Positions 43,080 to 55,520 are shown, numbered from the stretch's first letter. The stretch: 64,000 nt of DNA from Iris pallida (GCA_029216955.1 JANAVB010042273.1:1-64000), one strand, 5' to 3'. Program-made: numbers and translations. The notes: generated by a model from the sequence alone, not told the origin.

Positions 43080-43740
43080 CTTTATTATAATAAGGAGAAA
43101 GCCATTCTCCGTTTTATATGAGACGGAGAATGTAATTCTCCGTGTCAAAATAGATAGAGAATGGCATTCTCCGTTTTGTATTAACACGGGGAATGCCATT
43201 CTCCGTGTCAAAATGGACGGATAATGTCATTCTTCGTTTTGTATTAAAACGGAGAATGGCGTTCTCCGTTTTGTATTAACACGGGGAATGATCATCTCTA
43301 GGTCAACATAAAAGGGAAAATGGCATTCTCCGTGTGTTTTAAAATGGAGAATGACATTCTCCGTGTCAGTAAGACGGAGAATGCTCATTCTCTAGGTCAA
43401 AACACAAAGAGAATGGCATTCTCCGTCTATTTTGACCCGGAGAATGTTCATTTCTCTAGGTTAATGCGAGGGAGAATGCCATTCTCCATCTATTTTGACC
43501 CGGAGAATGACATTCTCCGCGTCAGTAAGACGGAGAATGTTTATTCTATAGGTCAAAAACACAGAAAAATGCCATTCTCCGTTTTGTATTAACACGGAGA
43601 ATACCATTCTCCGTTTTAAAAAAGACGGATAATGGCATTTCTAGTTCAAATGACACAGAAAGGGCATCCTCCGTATATTTTATAGACGGAGAATGATCAT
43701 TTTCATTTGCCGCGTCAATATAAACGGAGAATGAACAAGA
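43080..43740. repeat. Palindromic satellite array 6 (intron between exons B and C)
   Basis: Dense half-sites. It starts AAAGCCATTCTCCGTTTTAT and ends AACGGAGAATGAACAAGACT, exactly like array 7, of which it is a shorter duplicate. Confidence 0.95.
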
Positions 43741-43753
43741 CTCAAAGTTTTAC

Positions 43754-43822
43754 CTTTTTTCTTCCCTTCTTCTTGATCTTTTTCTTCTCCTCCTGCTACT
43801 TCTTGTTCTTGTTGTTTTTTTC
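43754..43822 (-). other. Exon B: duplicated KE-rich mini-exon
   Basis: 69 bp between acceptor TTTTTTAG|GAAAAAA and donor AAAAAAG|GTAAAAC. It encodes QQEQEVAGGEEKDQEEGKKK, nearly the same as the end of exon A (QQEQEVAGGREEEDQEEGKK). It arose with the flanking satellite intron by tandem duplication. Confidence 0.8.
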
Positions 43823-43859
43823 CTAAAAAAACAACAATTAGGTTTACGTCAACATTCTT

Positions 43860-45175
43860 CTTTATTATAATAAGAAGAAAGCCATTCTCCGTTTTATATG
43901 AGACGGAGAATGTAATTCTCCGTGTCAAAATAGACGGAGAATGACATTCTCCATTTTGTATTAACACGGGGAATGCCATTCTCCGTGTCAAAATGGACGG
44001 ATAATGTCATTCTCCGTTTTGTATTAAAACGGAGAATAGCGTTCTCCGTTTTGTATTAACACGGGGAATGATCATCTCTAGGTCAACATAAAAGGGAAAA
44101 TGGCATTCTCCGTGTGTTTTAAAAACGGAGAATGACATTCTCCGTGTCAGTAAGACGGAGAATGCTCATTCTCTAGGTCAAAACACAAAGAGAATGACAT
44201 TCTCCGTCTATTTTGACCCGGAGAATGTTCATTTCTCTAGGTTAATGCGAGGGAGAATGCCATTCTCCGTCTATTTTGACCCGGAGAATGACATTCTCCG
44301 CGTCAGTAAGACGGAGAATGTTCATTCTATAGGTCAAAAATACAGAAAATGCCATTCTCCGTTTGTATTAACACGGAGAATGATCGTTCTTTAGGTCAAA
44401 ATACAAGGGAGAACGCCATTATCCCTTGTATTTTAGAACGGAGAATGCCATTCTCCGCGTCAGTAAGACGGAAAATGACATTCTCTAGGTCAAAATACAA
44501 GGAGAATGACATTCTCCGTCTGTTTTGAAACGGAGAATGATATTCTCCGTCTCATATTAGACGGAGAATGCTCGTTCTTTAGATCAAAATACAAAAGAGA
44601 ACGTCATTCTCCGTGTCAAAATAGACGGAGAATGTCATTCTCCTTGTATTTTGACCTAGAGAATGGAGTTCTCTGTGTCAAAATAGACGGAGAATGGCGT
44701 TCTCCCGTTTTGTATTAACACGGGAAATGATCATCTCTAGGTCAACATACAAGGAAAAATGGCATTCTCCGCGTGTTTTAAAGCGGAGAATGACATTCTC
44801 CGTGTCAGTAAGACGGAGAATGCTCATTCTCTATGTCAAAACACAAAGAGAATGGCATTCTCCGTCTATTTTGACCCGGAGAATGTTCATTTCTCTAGGT
44901 TAATGCGAGGGAGAATGCCATTCTCCGTCTATTTTGACCCGGAGAATGACATTCTCCGCGTCAGTAAGACGGAGAATGTACATTCTATAGGTCAAAAACA
45001 CAGAAAATGCCATTCTCCGTTTTGTATTAACACGGAGAATGCCATTCTCCGTTTTAAAATAGACGGATAATGGCATTTCTAGTTCAAATGACACAGAAAG
45101 GGCATCCTCCGTGTATTTTATAGACGGAGAATGATCATTTTCATTTGCCGCGTCAATATAAACGGAGAATGAACA
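43860..45175. repeat. Palindromic satellite array 7 (intron between exons A and B)
   Basis: Longest array. Its first ~500 bp repeat array 6 almost base for base, and the series GTCTATTTTGACCCGGAG ... TAGGTTAATGCGAGGGAG appears three times over arrays 6 and 7 (about 43,430, 44,210 and 44,870). Confidence 0.95.
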
Positions 45176-45191
45176 AGACTCATAGTTTTAC

Positions 45192-45425
45192 CTTTTTTCT
45201 TCCCTTCTTCTTGATCTTCTTCTTCTCTCCCCCCTGCTACTTCTTGTTCTTGTTGTTCTCCGTGTTCTTGTTCTTCTACTGCTTCATGCACTTCTTTTTC
45301 TTTTGGAGCATTTCGTCTACGAGCAACCTTCTTAAATTTCTTCCTCCTTTATCTTGTTTTCCAACAACTACTTCTTCTCCTTCTTCTCTAACTCGGTCTA
45401 CATCCATTGCTGATGATTGCGACAT
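45192..45425 (-). other. Exon A: N-terminus of the MULE Ulp1-like gene
   Basis: ATG at 45,425 (MSQSSAMDVDRVREEGEEVV). After a frame change near 45,345 it becomes Lys/Arg then Glu/Gln-rich (RKKFKKVARRRNAPKEKE ... EVAGGREEEDQEEGKKK). Donor AAAAAAG|GTAAAAC at 45,192. The basic patch could be a nuclear localisation signal. Confidence 0.65.
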
Positions 45426-45671
45426 TGTGATGGAGATTCGCTGGCGATTTCTTGTAAGAAATTTCTAAGATTTTTGGAGGAGATGACCTAAAATCGCAAG
45501 CGAACAGAGTATGGAAGAGGAGGGAGCGATAGAAACACTTTTTTGAAGAGTCTCTTGGTTTTGTATCTTCTGGAATCGAACCGTTTTTCTGAAGAGTTGC
45601 TGGGTTTGTTGATATTCTTAATAAATTAGAAGGGCAAAAGGGTCATGCCGTGCCCTTTTATATATTTTTAA

Positions 45672-45759
45672 GTTAATGCTGGGCACGCGATGAAAGTTTA
45701 TTTTGGGGTGGGTTTTTCATAAAACTTTTTAAATTTTTGGGCATTTCATAAATTTTCCC
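45672..45759 (-). repeat. MULE right terminal inverted repeat
   Basis: On the minus strand begins GGGAAAATTTATGAAATGCC and ends GCCCAGCATTAAC. Confidence 0.88.
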
Positions 45760-45768
45760 TTATTAGAT

Positions 45769-46230
45769 TATCATCCTCAATGGATAAGCAGCCTCTTGTG
45801 TTTGCCTGTGCATAATTGTTCATATTTTCATATTAGGCACCTACATTGATAATTATTTGTATTACTTTATAGCTTAATCTAAAATTTGGTGCAATAAAAT
45901 AAGTTAGCTGGGCATTGTGGGATTTATAGTTTTCATTATACAACCAATTATTCTCATTCTCTATTATTTTTTGTTGGCGGCACTAAGGAACCCAAGTTAT
46001 TATTTCATAAATTATTACAAATATCCATTTTCTTCCTGGTTGATCTTCATTTGGTTTTATTGGGGTTGTTGTTTATTGCTTATTTTACATCTGCTATATC
46101 TGTCAGTTATTTGCTACTTTTTGTGCTGTTGGAAGTAGATTACATATTTTTGTTATGGAGAACACACTTATTTTGTGATTTGAAGCTCTGACATTTAGGG
46201 CTAGTTTCATTTCCGCTTGAAATGGAGAGT
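45769..46230. other. Non-genic flank of the MULE
   Basis: Continues the sequence interrupted by the MULE. AT-rich, no coding motif seen; possibly downstream or 3' UTR sequence of the host gene at 33,408. Confidence 0.45.
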
Positions 46231-46932
46231 GTGGTTTCTGTCGGTATTTTGGTAGCTTTGTTGGGGACGGAACACGTCCTACAAGTGCTCCGATATCGTG
46301 TATGAGACGTTGCCGCAACAGAAATTTAGGAAAACCCACCTGAAATAACTAACAAACGTCTAACGAACACCAAGTACAGATAAAGACAAGTATATGACGG
46401 TGACTACGTCACCTGAACAAATTTTAATATATATAACTCAAATGAAATTACAAGCTAGATTGACACAAAAAATAATGTTGAACCCTTTGCCCTGATAGGT
46501 TCAACCCTTTTACCACACTCAAGAAGAAATAACAGAGAATATAATGAAATCACTCACCAACACAGCGATCTTTCTAATCGAAGTTGACGACTCATCGATC
46601 AGATCCCCTCCTTCCTTTTGTCTTATATGATGAAGCCCTAAGGGCAAAGTGCTGACTTTCTCTTAGATCTCCTGTAGACGAGCATCATGAAACTCGACTT
46701 TGTGTTAATGCTTTATGTCTCCACTCGCAACCTATATATATAGGAAGAGAAAATATATTTTAGGTCATAATATGATTTCCTAAATAAGAAACCCTAAAAT
46801 AAGAATCCTACTATACCTAAAATAGCCTACCAACAGCCTATTTTAGATCATAATAGGATTTCCTAAATAGGAATAAAATATAAATTTAATTATACCTAAA
46901 ATAGCTATCCTATTCCAGACTGGACTCCAACA
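46231..46932 (-). repeat. Probable 3' LTR of a copia element
   Basis: On the minus strand begins TGTTGGAGTCCAGTCTGG directly after the purine tract ACTGGAGGAGAT (46,933-46,944). The far end is set tentatively at TGTGGTTTCTGTCGG (46,231), giving about 700 bp. The partner LTR is not in view because the element is interrupted, so boundary and TSD cannot be checked. Confidence 0.55.
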
Positions 46933-48584
46933 ATCTCCTCCAGTATGATGAGGGGGTGTTGACCCCATGGCTCCTCAATTGGACAACATGCACGTCACCC
47001 CTCGATAGAGTTCCTGATCCCCCATGCCACTGATCTCCGATCCTCCAAGCTGTTTTGCATCTTCCTTCGTCTCCAGCTCCTCGATTGTCATGTCGACGCT
47101 AGTTGTCATGCGTAGCACCTCTTGCACCACTGGGATCCTGCAGACTCAATAACGTGGCCAAGATTGAAGTCCCTGACAATCAGCCTCACCCAAGTCTCGG
47201 CTACCTGTCCCCGACTTCTGTCTTCCATCGGAATGTACTATCGTTCCGACGAGCTTCTTAACCCTTGGTTGGCCCAACCAAACAGACGGTACGATTCTCC
47301 CGAGATTCAAACTCCTGAACCTGTCCACCTTCGTGTTCGATACTGAAGCTCCAACGTACACATACATCCTCGAGCAGAACATCATGCACTATGCACACCA
47401 TCGATGACCCATAGCTCCCCTAGAACTATGTGAATGGAGATGCACCTCCTCAGATTGAGTTTGTTGGAAACCTTGGTCTCCTCCTTGACTTCTAACTGCT
47501 AAAACCATTGTCACTCCGTGAAGCTTTGGTAAACCATCCATCACCAAAACTGGATCCGTAAAGCAACTCCCACTGGAGACCGACCAGCTGTCATAGGACT
47601 AACAGACTGACCATCAATATTTTACTCATCATCATCATTCGCTTTGTCTCGACAAACCGAATCCTCCGTATCCTTCTAAGTATCTCGAAGACCTACCAAA
47701 GCAAGTTTTTGACGATCTATAACTTCTGTAGAACATCCTTCGAGCCTCCATCTTGTGTCTATGGGCTGCCTGAACAACTCAGCGGCTTGAGTCGGTACAT
47801 GCCATAACATAAATCTTCTCGAGCCAGCTGTTGAGAACCCTTCGTAAGCATCCAATCTTTGTCCCCAAACAAACTGCAACAACTATTATCTACCAGCCTC
47901 CCTACCGAAACCAATTTATAGCGCAAACTTGGTATATGTAACACAATCTTAAGAACGAGCTTCTCACCAAGTTCCGTTGTCAAGTGCACATCACTAATGC
48001 TTACAACAACAGTCGTCCCCTTGTTATCTATATTCACACGTCCAAACCTGCTCCGTGGTATGACGTGAAGATCATCCTATATAGAGTGGCATGATATGAC
48101 ATTCCCGTATCCATGACTCAGTTGCCATCATGACACATGTCCCAAGGTTTCTCTATGTCGATTGCTGCAATTATGATATCTCCTATAGTCGTAAAATCTT
48201 TCTCATCATTTTTGCCTTTGGTCTTCTCAGCTTTGAGTTTCATGCAGTTACTTTTGATATGACCCTTTCACAACAGTGATAACAGCCCTCCTTGCGGTCC
48301 ACATGAACAAGATCCTGAGAACTCTCCCTGTCCTCGTCTGTGACTTGGGTCTTCGCTTCCTATATGAAGCCACTAGAGCAGACTCCTACGACGATTCCAC
48401 TTGCTTACGCCGGACCTCCTCATTCAACAAACTACTTTTGACTGCCTCTATCGTCACAACTCCATCCGGAGCAGAGTTTCTCACCGATGTAGAAGCATGG
48501 AATTTCATACGCAAGTACTTCCCTACGCGCTACAGAACGTCATACGCCAAAGTCAACATTGGTGCATCAAACAGACATCAACAG
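46933..48584 (-). pseudogene. Ty1/copia gag-protease relic
   Basis: Minus-strand pieces: degenerate zinc knuckle CYHCCERVISKV (about 48,260-48,295; the His is Ile); protease motif VMDTGMSYHAT (about 48,085-48,120), preceded by an in-frame TGA where the family has Trp; then VVVSISDVHLTT...LVLKIVLHIPSLRYKLVSVGRLVD (about 47,880-48,010), typical of copia between protease and integrase. RT, RNase H and most of integrase are absent or unrecognisable between 46,950 and 47,700. Dead element; lineage uncertain. Confidence 0.8.
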
Positions 48585-50837
48585 TGCAGAAAAAAAAGTT
48601 TTTTTTCATTCATTTGAAAACTATTACAAAGGATTTTCATTCATTGGAAATTTATTACATATACAAGGATTTTCATTCATTGGAAATCTATTACAACCAA
48701 AAGTCCTACTCTAGGGCGTAGCAGTTCTTCTGTCAATGGCGGCGTAGGCATGACACTCCGGTCAACTATTGCCAGCAGGCACAGCCAGTGTAAGCGCGTC
48801 ACTTAACCTTGTCTTCTGCCATATGGATGAGACTCTGGTAGAAGGCGCAGCCGGAGTAGGCGCACCACTTAACCTTGTCCGCTGCCATATGGATAAGCCG
48901 CCGACAGAAGACACATGCAACAGGTAGTGTGGGCGCACCACTTAACCTTGTCTTCGGCCATGTGAACCGACAGAAGGCATAGGCACTACTTGACCTTGTC
49001 TTCGGCCATGTGAATCAGCCGCTGGCAGAAGGCGTAGGTAGTGTGGGAGCACCACTTAACCTTGTCTTCGGCCATGTGAATCAGCCGAAGGCACTGGGCG
49101 CAGCTTTCCCGTAAAGCTCCCTACGCAGCTCGTCCGACGTGCAAAGAGGACGGAGTTTGGAATGGCAATCAATCCAAACCCTGTATCCAACATCTTGACG
49201 TTCGAAGCAGAATACAGTCAAGATGTTGTTCAGGTTCGAACTACTCTGCCAAATATTCAAGTGCATCTCAATCCTCTGAAGGAGTTCTTCGTTAAAACCT
49301 TGACTTCTTTGAACGAGGAAATCTACAACCGTCAATCGACTTATGTGCCAAAGAGGAGGCTCACAACCATTCGAGGCTAAGTCGGGGTCGAGCATGAAGT
49401 AGGAGTGCGAAGGAGGAACGAGCAAAGTCCTTCGTTCTCGAGAGCCCCTATTTATAGACAGCAGCGTAATCCTGTGCCTACGCCAAGTGGCAGTCGGTTA
49501 AAGAGCTCCGGGATTAACATGATAAATCTCACATTAATGCCAATGAATCCGCCGCCCCCTAAAATTAATGTGATAAATCTCACATTTATGGCAATGAACT
49601 TGTTACCTCAATATTGTCTAAATCAGCGTTTCGAGCCACACGTCACATGCAGCGGCAACACTTAAGGAAAAGTTAACCCAATTCAATGAGGTAAAAGCCA
49701 CTATGCCACAAGGCTACTACGCCCTAAAGGCCACAGTGCTATGGCTACGCCACCCGAACGGCTACGCTTCCGAAACGGCTATGCCACCTGAGTGGATACA
49801 CTCTCGAAATAGCTACGTCCTTTAAAGCAACTATACTTCGACTTTCCTTCAACCAAAGAGCATTTAATGCACTATGACTGCAAGTTCAACTCTAAGACAA
49901 ATGCTTCGAGTGGAGTGCAGCATGCCTCAACTGCTGTACAAATGATGGCATCACAAGAATCAAAGAGTCAAAGACCACTACGCTGAACAGTCGATATAGG
50001 CACAATTTAGGTGTAGCTCGAACCTACGCCACTAGAAGCCATGAACACTTCGTAGACCGAGTTGACAGCTTAAATCAGCATAATGATTAAAGTTTGTCAG
50101 AGATAGCTGTCCGATGCCACATGGATCTCCTCCTATGCCAAAGGCATTCTACAACGCTAAGTTCTTTCTGGCGTAGGGTCTTCCCTACGCCAACAACACA
50201 TGTTGTACTTAACCCACAGGATCCTACACGCCAAAGTCATATTCAACCTAGACTTTCTATTGCGTAGGGTCCTCTCCTATTCCAACAAACTGAGATCTTT
50301 GAGCAGAGCACATGCACCACGTGTCATTGACTCAGTTCTAGTCACGAACGGGTGCCAACCACCCGAGATCTCAACAACAGACGAATCTCAACGACTGCCA
50401 CTTGTCGGCTCATCCGCAGTCCAACAATACAGTTACAACGGATTCAGTCGTACTATCACGCGCAGTGCCCCTACGCCCAACAGATTACGTGCGTAGCGTC
50501 CCTACGCGCCTGAGTGGATCATTCCACAAATCAGCTTTAAATAGAAGGATCATTCCTTCATTTCAAACACACACCGAGAGATAGACATTCTGAGAGTCAG
50601 AGCACACTTTATAGAGCCGAATTACTGTTCCCTTATAAATCAAACAGGAAGACTTGCAATTTTCTCTCGATCGTAGTCGGATCGTCAACGGAGTAAATGA
50701 AACAGTATTAAAACTCCATCGTCACAAGTCCCTAGGAAAAACTATACTTAGGAAGATCCTGTCCAGGATCAACTGGTTGTACTCCTCTTTTTAGTTTGCT
50801 AATATAAAAGTTTATCTCAACTTTTCAATAGCAAACA
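48585..50837 (+). repeat. LTR of a Tat/Ogre-like Ty3/gypsy element
   Basis: Starts TGCAGAAAAAAAAG after the copia relic and ends ATAGCAAACA, three bases before a primer-binding site. Length about 2.25 kb. Repeated phrases such as CACTTAACCTTGTCTTCGGCC and GCCATGTGAA occur at 48,780-49,090. The start is inferred from the switch from copia-like to LTR-like sequence. Confidence 0.7.
48600..49095 (+). repeat. Irregular short repeats in the Tat-like LTR
   Basis: Two sets: GGATTTTCATTCATTGGAAA-type units at 48,605-48,700, and five or so 60-70-bp units with CACCACTTAACCTTGTCTTC and GCAGAAGGCG at 48,745-49,095. Confidence 0.8.
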
Positions 50838-50840
50838 AGC

Positions 50841-50858
50841 TGGCGACTCTGCTGGGGA
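50841..50858 (+). promoter_or_regulatory. Primer-binding site of the Tat/Ogre-like element
   Basis: TGGCGACTCTGCTGGGGA immediately after the LTR. From memory this is the tRNA-Arg-type site of plant Tat/Ogre/Retand elements. It fixes plus orientation. Confidence 0.8.
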
Positions 50859-51326
50859 CTTCTTTCTCCTCTAACGAGAAGGTAGTGACACAATTCGACG
50901 ACGACAAGCTCAAATCCTTTCAAAAGTTGCTAGTCGTATGCTTCGACCATCAAGCTTATGAGGAATTTCTCTCAGAAGGCAGCATGAGTCCTTCGAAGTG
51001 ATTACCAAAGTCGAAGAAGATTCGTCAAGTCTGGGTGCCCAAGGATGTTGTGCCTCGCCCCAACACCGAAGAGACTGTGCCTGTACAACCTCTTCTTGTT
51101 GTTAACTCCATCGATAAGCAAGTTGTGGCCTCTTAGGTGGCGCATGGGAAGCGCAGCGCTGGCTGCCAATCCCAGTCTTCCTACTCCCGAGCAAAAGTGC
51201 AGTGTAGGAGGAACAAAGGTGCACCCACTCTCCCGTATAGAGAGACTTCTGTGTCCAGAAAGCCCTCTGTCTTTGACAGGATCACTTACCATCTTGGCAA
51301 GGAAAAGTTGAACTTTGAGTACTATG
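50859..51326 (+). pseudogene. Start of the internal region of the Tat-like element, truncated
   Basis: After the primer-binding site, a plus-strand frame reads PKSKKIRQVWVPKDVVPRPNT and later APTLPYRETSVSRKPSVFDR, with frame changes and a stop near 51,135. The sequence is cut off at 51,326 where another LTR begins. No gag core or pol is present in the window. Confidence 0.6.
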
Positions 51327-52325
<999 letters not shown>

Positions 52326-55319
52326 TGTCACGACCCGATCCCAAATTGTTGGGTCGAATCGGATCATGCCCAGCCTTCACCGTTTTGAGACGACGGCAGT
52401 AAGCTGTATCCAATTGTAGGTAATCACAACAATACAATATATTTGTCACAACTTCTAAAATTACGAATATCAAAAACTTTGTCCAACAGAAAGATACATC
52501 TGATAATATAAAACTGTCTTAAATTCAAACATAATAACTAGAAAAGAAATGTCATCATCTAGAAAGTTGGCTCATCAGCCCCGAGATCAGTATCCTCCGA
52601 TTGGAACTCTGGCAGCACAGTTGGGTAAAGCTCAGGATCGTAATAGCTATTAATCAATAGCTCAGCTTCATCAATGGGACCTATTGGGGGTGGGGGATCC
52701 TGCCAGAAAAGGAGTAAAGTACAGTTATGAAAATCTAACAATTCAAATAATAATGGATTAATTGCAAATCTTAACAGTTTGAAATATTTGAACAATATTT
52801 TCCATGTAATTTTCCAACAATTGAAAATAATGTGATTTTGAATAGGTAATGTATATGACCGGCTTGGGTTGTACAATAGTATCCTAGCGATACGATACGG
52901 CTTATCCCCGTGTGTAAGAGGGGTAAGCTCGCACAATTATGCAATATGAAGGTTTTGGTCATAAAACACTACACTACTCCCCCAATATCCCACAATCAAT
53001 AACAGTCAATACTCTAGGAGAGAGTTTCGTGTAGCAATGTGGTTTAAGCATGCAAATTAATAATTACTAATTGAATTGTCAAATAAACGTAACCGTACTT
53101 GCCTTGTTTATGACTGGATTTGAAATCGGTACCGGAAAAGAAATCAGACTCGTCCTCGAAATCCTACAGTTGAGAAGTTCTGACTTAGAACCATCATCAT
53201 TGAACCATATCTAGGTGTGCTAGTTATAATCTCTAAAATTGATCCTAGTCAAGTTTTATGTTATTCTATCATAACACGCTTATCGATGCGATTTAAAATC
53301 ATTAATTTAACGAAATAAAAGTCAAGTTAACATTTATTGGAAAATTTGCATTTTTCGATTATTTGGCAAAACTTTGTATTTTGTAATATATCTAAAACTA
53401 GGTTTTTCTTTTAAATGAGAAAAACGTGAATTTGTTTAAATTACAAACAAGTAATTTTACTAGCTATTTATTGTGAGAAAATCTTATAAATTTTCTATAT
53501 CAAAAATAATATGCATTTAATATTTTACACGTCTACGACAAAACCAACAAAAACCAGAAAATAAAGTTAAAAAGCTACGCTACACAAATACAGGGCCACA
53601 TAAATAAAGATAAAAAAACTGGGCTTATGCCCGTACAATTATTACATAAATTAATTAAATAAAATAATGGTGACTCTGAACGCCGGGAAGAAGTCCATTC
53701 AGCAGGCCGAGGCCCTGCACCAAAATACTTTTGGCCAGTAACAAGCTCTAAATATAATTTAATTATTACTTATAAAAATAGGCGTCTCAGACTTGGTCAA
53801 AGTGTCATGTTGCATTCTAGCTTATGCCTCAACGTCCGAAAATTCTGGTTTCGTTTGCATTTCGCTAGGGCCCATGGACCGATATGGTCGTCGCCCAAAA
53901 GTGGTATCCGAAAGTCAACCAACCCAAAAACCGTCAAATTTCAAGAACTGAACTCGAGAAATAACCAAAAGGTTTTCAAAATATTTTAGAAAAATCAGAC
54001 AACATCTCCTTTGTAATCGGGATAACCCAATAATGGGAAGATAACAACCAAAATATTCCAAACCTGGAATAACACCAACACCAAAAATACATAACTGGAA
54101 AAATCAACCAAAATCCATCTCAAAGCCATATATATATTATATATATATATATATAAGATATAACAGAGCTTAAGCCACCTATACATGTGTTCCAAGAAAC
54201 AACAAAACCCAAATCCGAGGATCCGAACTCATAATCTCTCGAACTCGAAATCGAAAACCGATTTTTAGAACGGACTATTCCAAATCGAAGTCAGAAATAA
54301 CAGAACTAAATCCGAATAGGAATCGGAACACGAAACCCAAATTCACAGCAAAAATTCCGAATTTAAAATCGAAAAACCCAACGAACGAATTCCAACTTAG
54401 AAATCAGAACTAAATATGCAACAATCAAATCCCATAGCGGGATCGAGATCGAGTCATCATCGACTCTACGGGAGGGACACAGGGGCACGGAAATATACCT
54501 CGGATGCTCGACTAGAGCTCTCAGATACAATTTTGGGAAGAAATCGAAATCCCGCAAACTCGGAATAATCCGAACATGCGGACAACGGGTTGCGGCCACG
54601 AAACAGCAGATCGGAACCCGTAAATACTGTGGATAGTGGGTCGGGGCACTGGACAGTCGCGGGGATAGGGACTCGGCCCGGAGGGACGCGCGCAAGGGGC
54701 GATCGGACGGTGGTCAGCGGATCGGCCCGGAGGGTCAGGATCGGCGCCGGGTTGGGACCGACGGCGAGGGTTGGCGTGGGAACGGCGGAAGGCCGCTCAG
54801 GTCGGGGCTCGCCTGAGATCGGTCGATCGTCGAAATTTTTTTGGGGTTTTTAGGGATTTGGGAGAATGGTTGAGGATGAAGGATGGAGAGTAGAGAAGAG
54901 GATGGGGTTTTATAGGGGTAAGGATCTGGGGTTACGGGAAGGAAAGGGCGCGTCGGTTCGGAAGAGGGAAGGGCTCGATCGTTCGGGAATGGATCAGCTG
55001 AAGAGTAACGGAAGGGATGAAGAAATGAAAAAAAAGGTTCTGAAAAGGAAATAATAAAGACATTTCTTTTAAAAAATATTATATATATATATATAATATA
55101 TCTATATTATATGATAACTAATATCTTTAAAAGATGAAAACTGATATTGGTTTCGATTTCAAAATTGGATCGAGACGGGTCCGGGACGGGTCAGACCAAA
55201 AATCCATAAATAATAAATTTTTTATACTACTTTCCTAAATTAACAATTTAATAATGATTATAAAATAATTTAGCTAACAAAATTATCCAATTAATTAACC
55301 AAAATTTACGGTTTTCACA
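52326..55319 (-). repeat. 3' LTR of the chromovirus-like element
   Basis: 2,994 bp. It holds a (TA)n patch near 54,125-54,155 and a GC-rich block (54,590-54,840) that is longer than in the other LTR. Confidence 0.96.
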
Positions 55320-55365
55320 ACCTTTCCTCCATAGGAAATTTCGTCCTCAAAATTAAAGATAGGGT
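55320..55365 (-). promoter_or_regulatory. 3' end signature and polypurine tract
   Basis: The minus strand reads TTTGAGGACGAAATTTCC followed by ATGGAGGAAAGGT directly before the 3' LTR. Confidence 0.8.
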
Positions 55366-55376
55366 TAGGAATTACC

Positions 55377-55520
55377 TCAGGTCTCAAATAGATACGGATA
55401 CTGCTCCCGTATCTCATCTTCTCGCTCCCAGGTAGACTCACCTGGAGAGTTGTGTTGCCACATAACTCTGACTATGGGCGTCACAGAGTTCCTGGTTTTT
55501 TCTTTCCTCTGTCTAATATT
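55377..55520 (-). pseudogene. Chromodomain-like C-terminus of the polyprotein
   Basis: The minus-strand frame ends RNSVTPIVRVMWQHNSPGES then TWEREDEIREQYPYLFE and stop, the usual end of plant chromovirus integrases (VKVLW...TWE.E..M...YP.LF). The upstream part of the same frame (to 55,646) is out of phase with integrase, so a frameshift lies near 55,520-55,560. Confidence 0.8.

Larger units (their letters stand above)
38935..45425 (-). pseudogene. MULE-borne coiled-coil / Ulp1-like peptidase gene, multi-exon and degenerate
   Basis: Minus-strand gene with splice-like borders. Exon A 45,425-45,192 (start MSQSSAMDVDRVREEGEE; acidic/basic-rich, frame shift inside); exon B 43,822-43,754 (KE-rich, 23 codons); a region from 43,042 to about 41,649 with a plant-mobile-domain-like part and a coiled coil; exon E 40,697-40,125 (coiled coil then Lys/Pro-rich); exon F 39,831-39,580; exon G 39,471-38,935 (Ulp1-like). 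Phases agree across the E-to-D and F-to-G joins. Lesions: in-frame TAA at about 41,821 and frameshifts near 42,830, 42,360, 40,353 and 39,698. Introns carry the satellite. By analogy with Kaonashi-type MULEs, the protein would be a nuclear deSUMOylase-like accessory; its true role is unknown. Confidence 0.8.
33858..45759. mobile_element. 11.9-kb MULE with transposase, Ulp1-like gene and internal palindromic satellite
   Basis: Flanked by the perfect 9-bp TSD TTATTAGAT (33,849-33,857 and 45,760-45,768), the MULE hallmark. Terminal inverted repeats of about 88 bp are diverged but align end to end (33,858-33,946 with 45,672-45,759 reversed): shared blocks include GAAATGCCC-type, TTTTATGAAA..CCCACCC and GTGCCCAGCATTAA-type motifs. 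Gene content is a MuDR-like transposase on plus and a coiled-coil/Ulp1 peptidase-like gene on minus, in tail-to-tail arrangement, as in Ulp1-bearing (Kaonashi/CUMULE-type) MULEs. All non-coding interior is satellite. Confidence 0.95.

Noticed and set aside
34455..45175. Many plus- and minus-strand ORFs of 60-150 codons with repeated phrases such as MAFSVYFDPEN and KTENVHS
   Set aside because: They are translations of the palindromic satellite; the same phrases occur on both strands and in arrays I place in introns, so they are not genes.
34455..45175. CRISPR-like array (short palindromic repeats with spacers)
   Set aside because: Spacing is irregular, spacers are themselves repeated, half-sites alternate in orientation, and the context is a plant MULE.
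48585..50837. Genes in the Tat-like LTR (frames of 70-115 codons on both strands)
   Set aside because: No domain is visible, the frames overlap on both strands, and the primer-binding site shows this to be an LTR.
52326..55319. Small ORFs in the LTRs, duplicated at 60,198-63,059
   Set aside because: Each is present in both LTRs with shifts between copies, lacks motifs and is explained by LTR identity.
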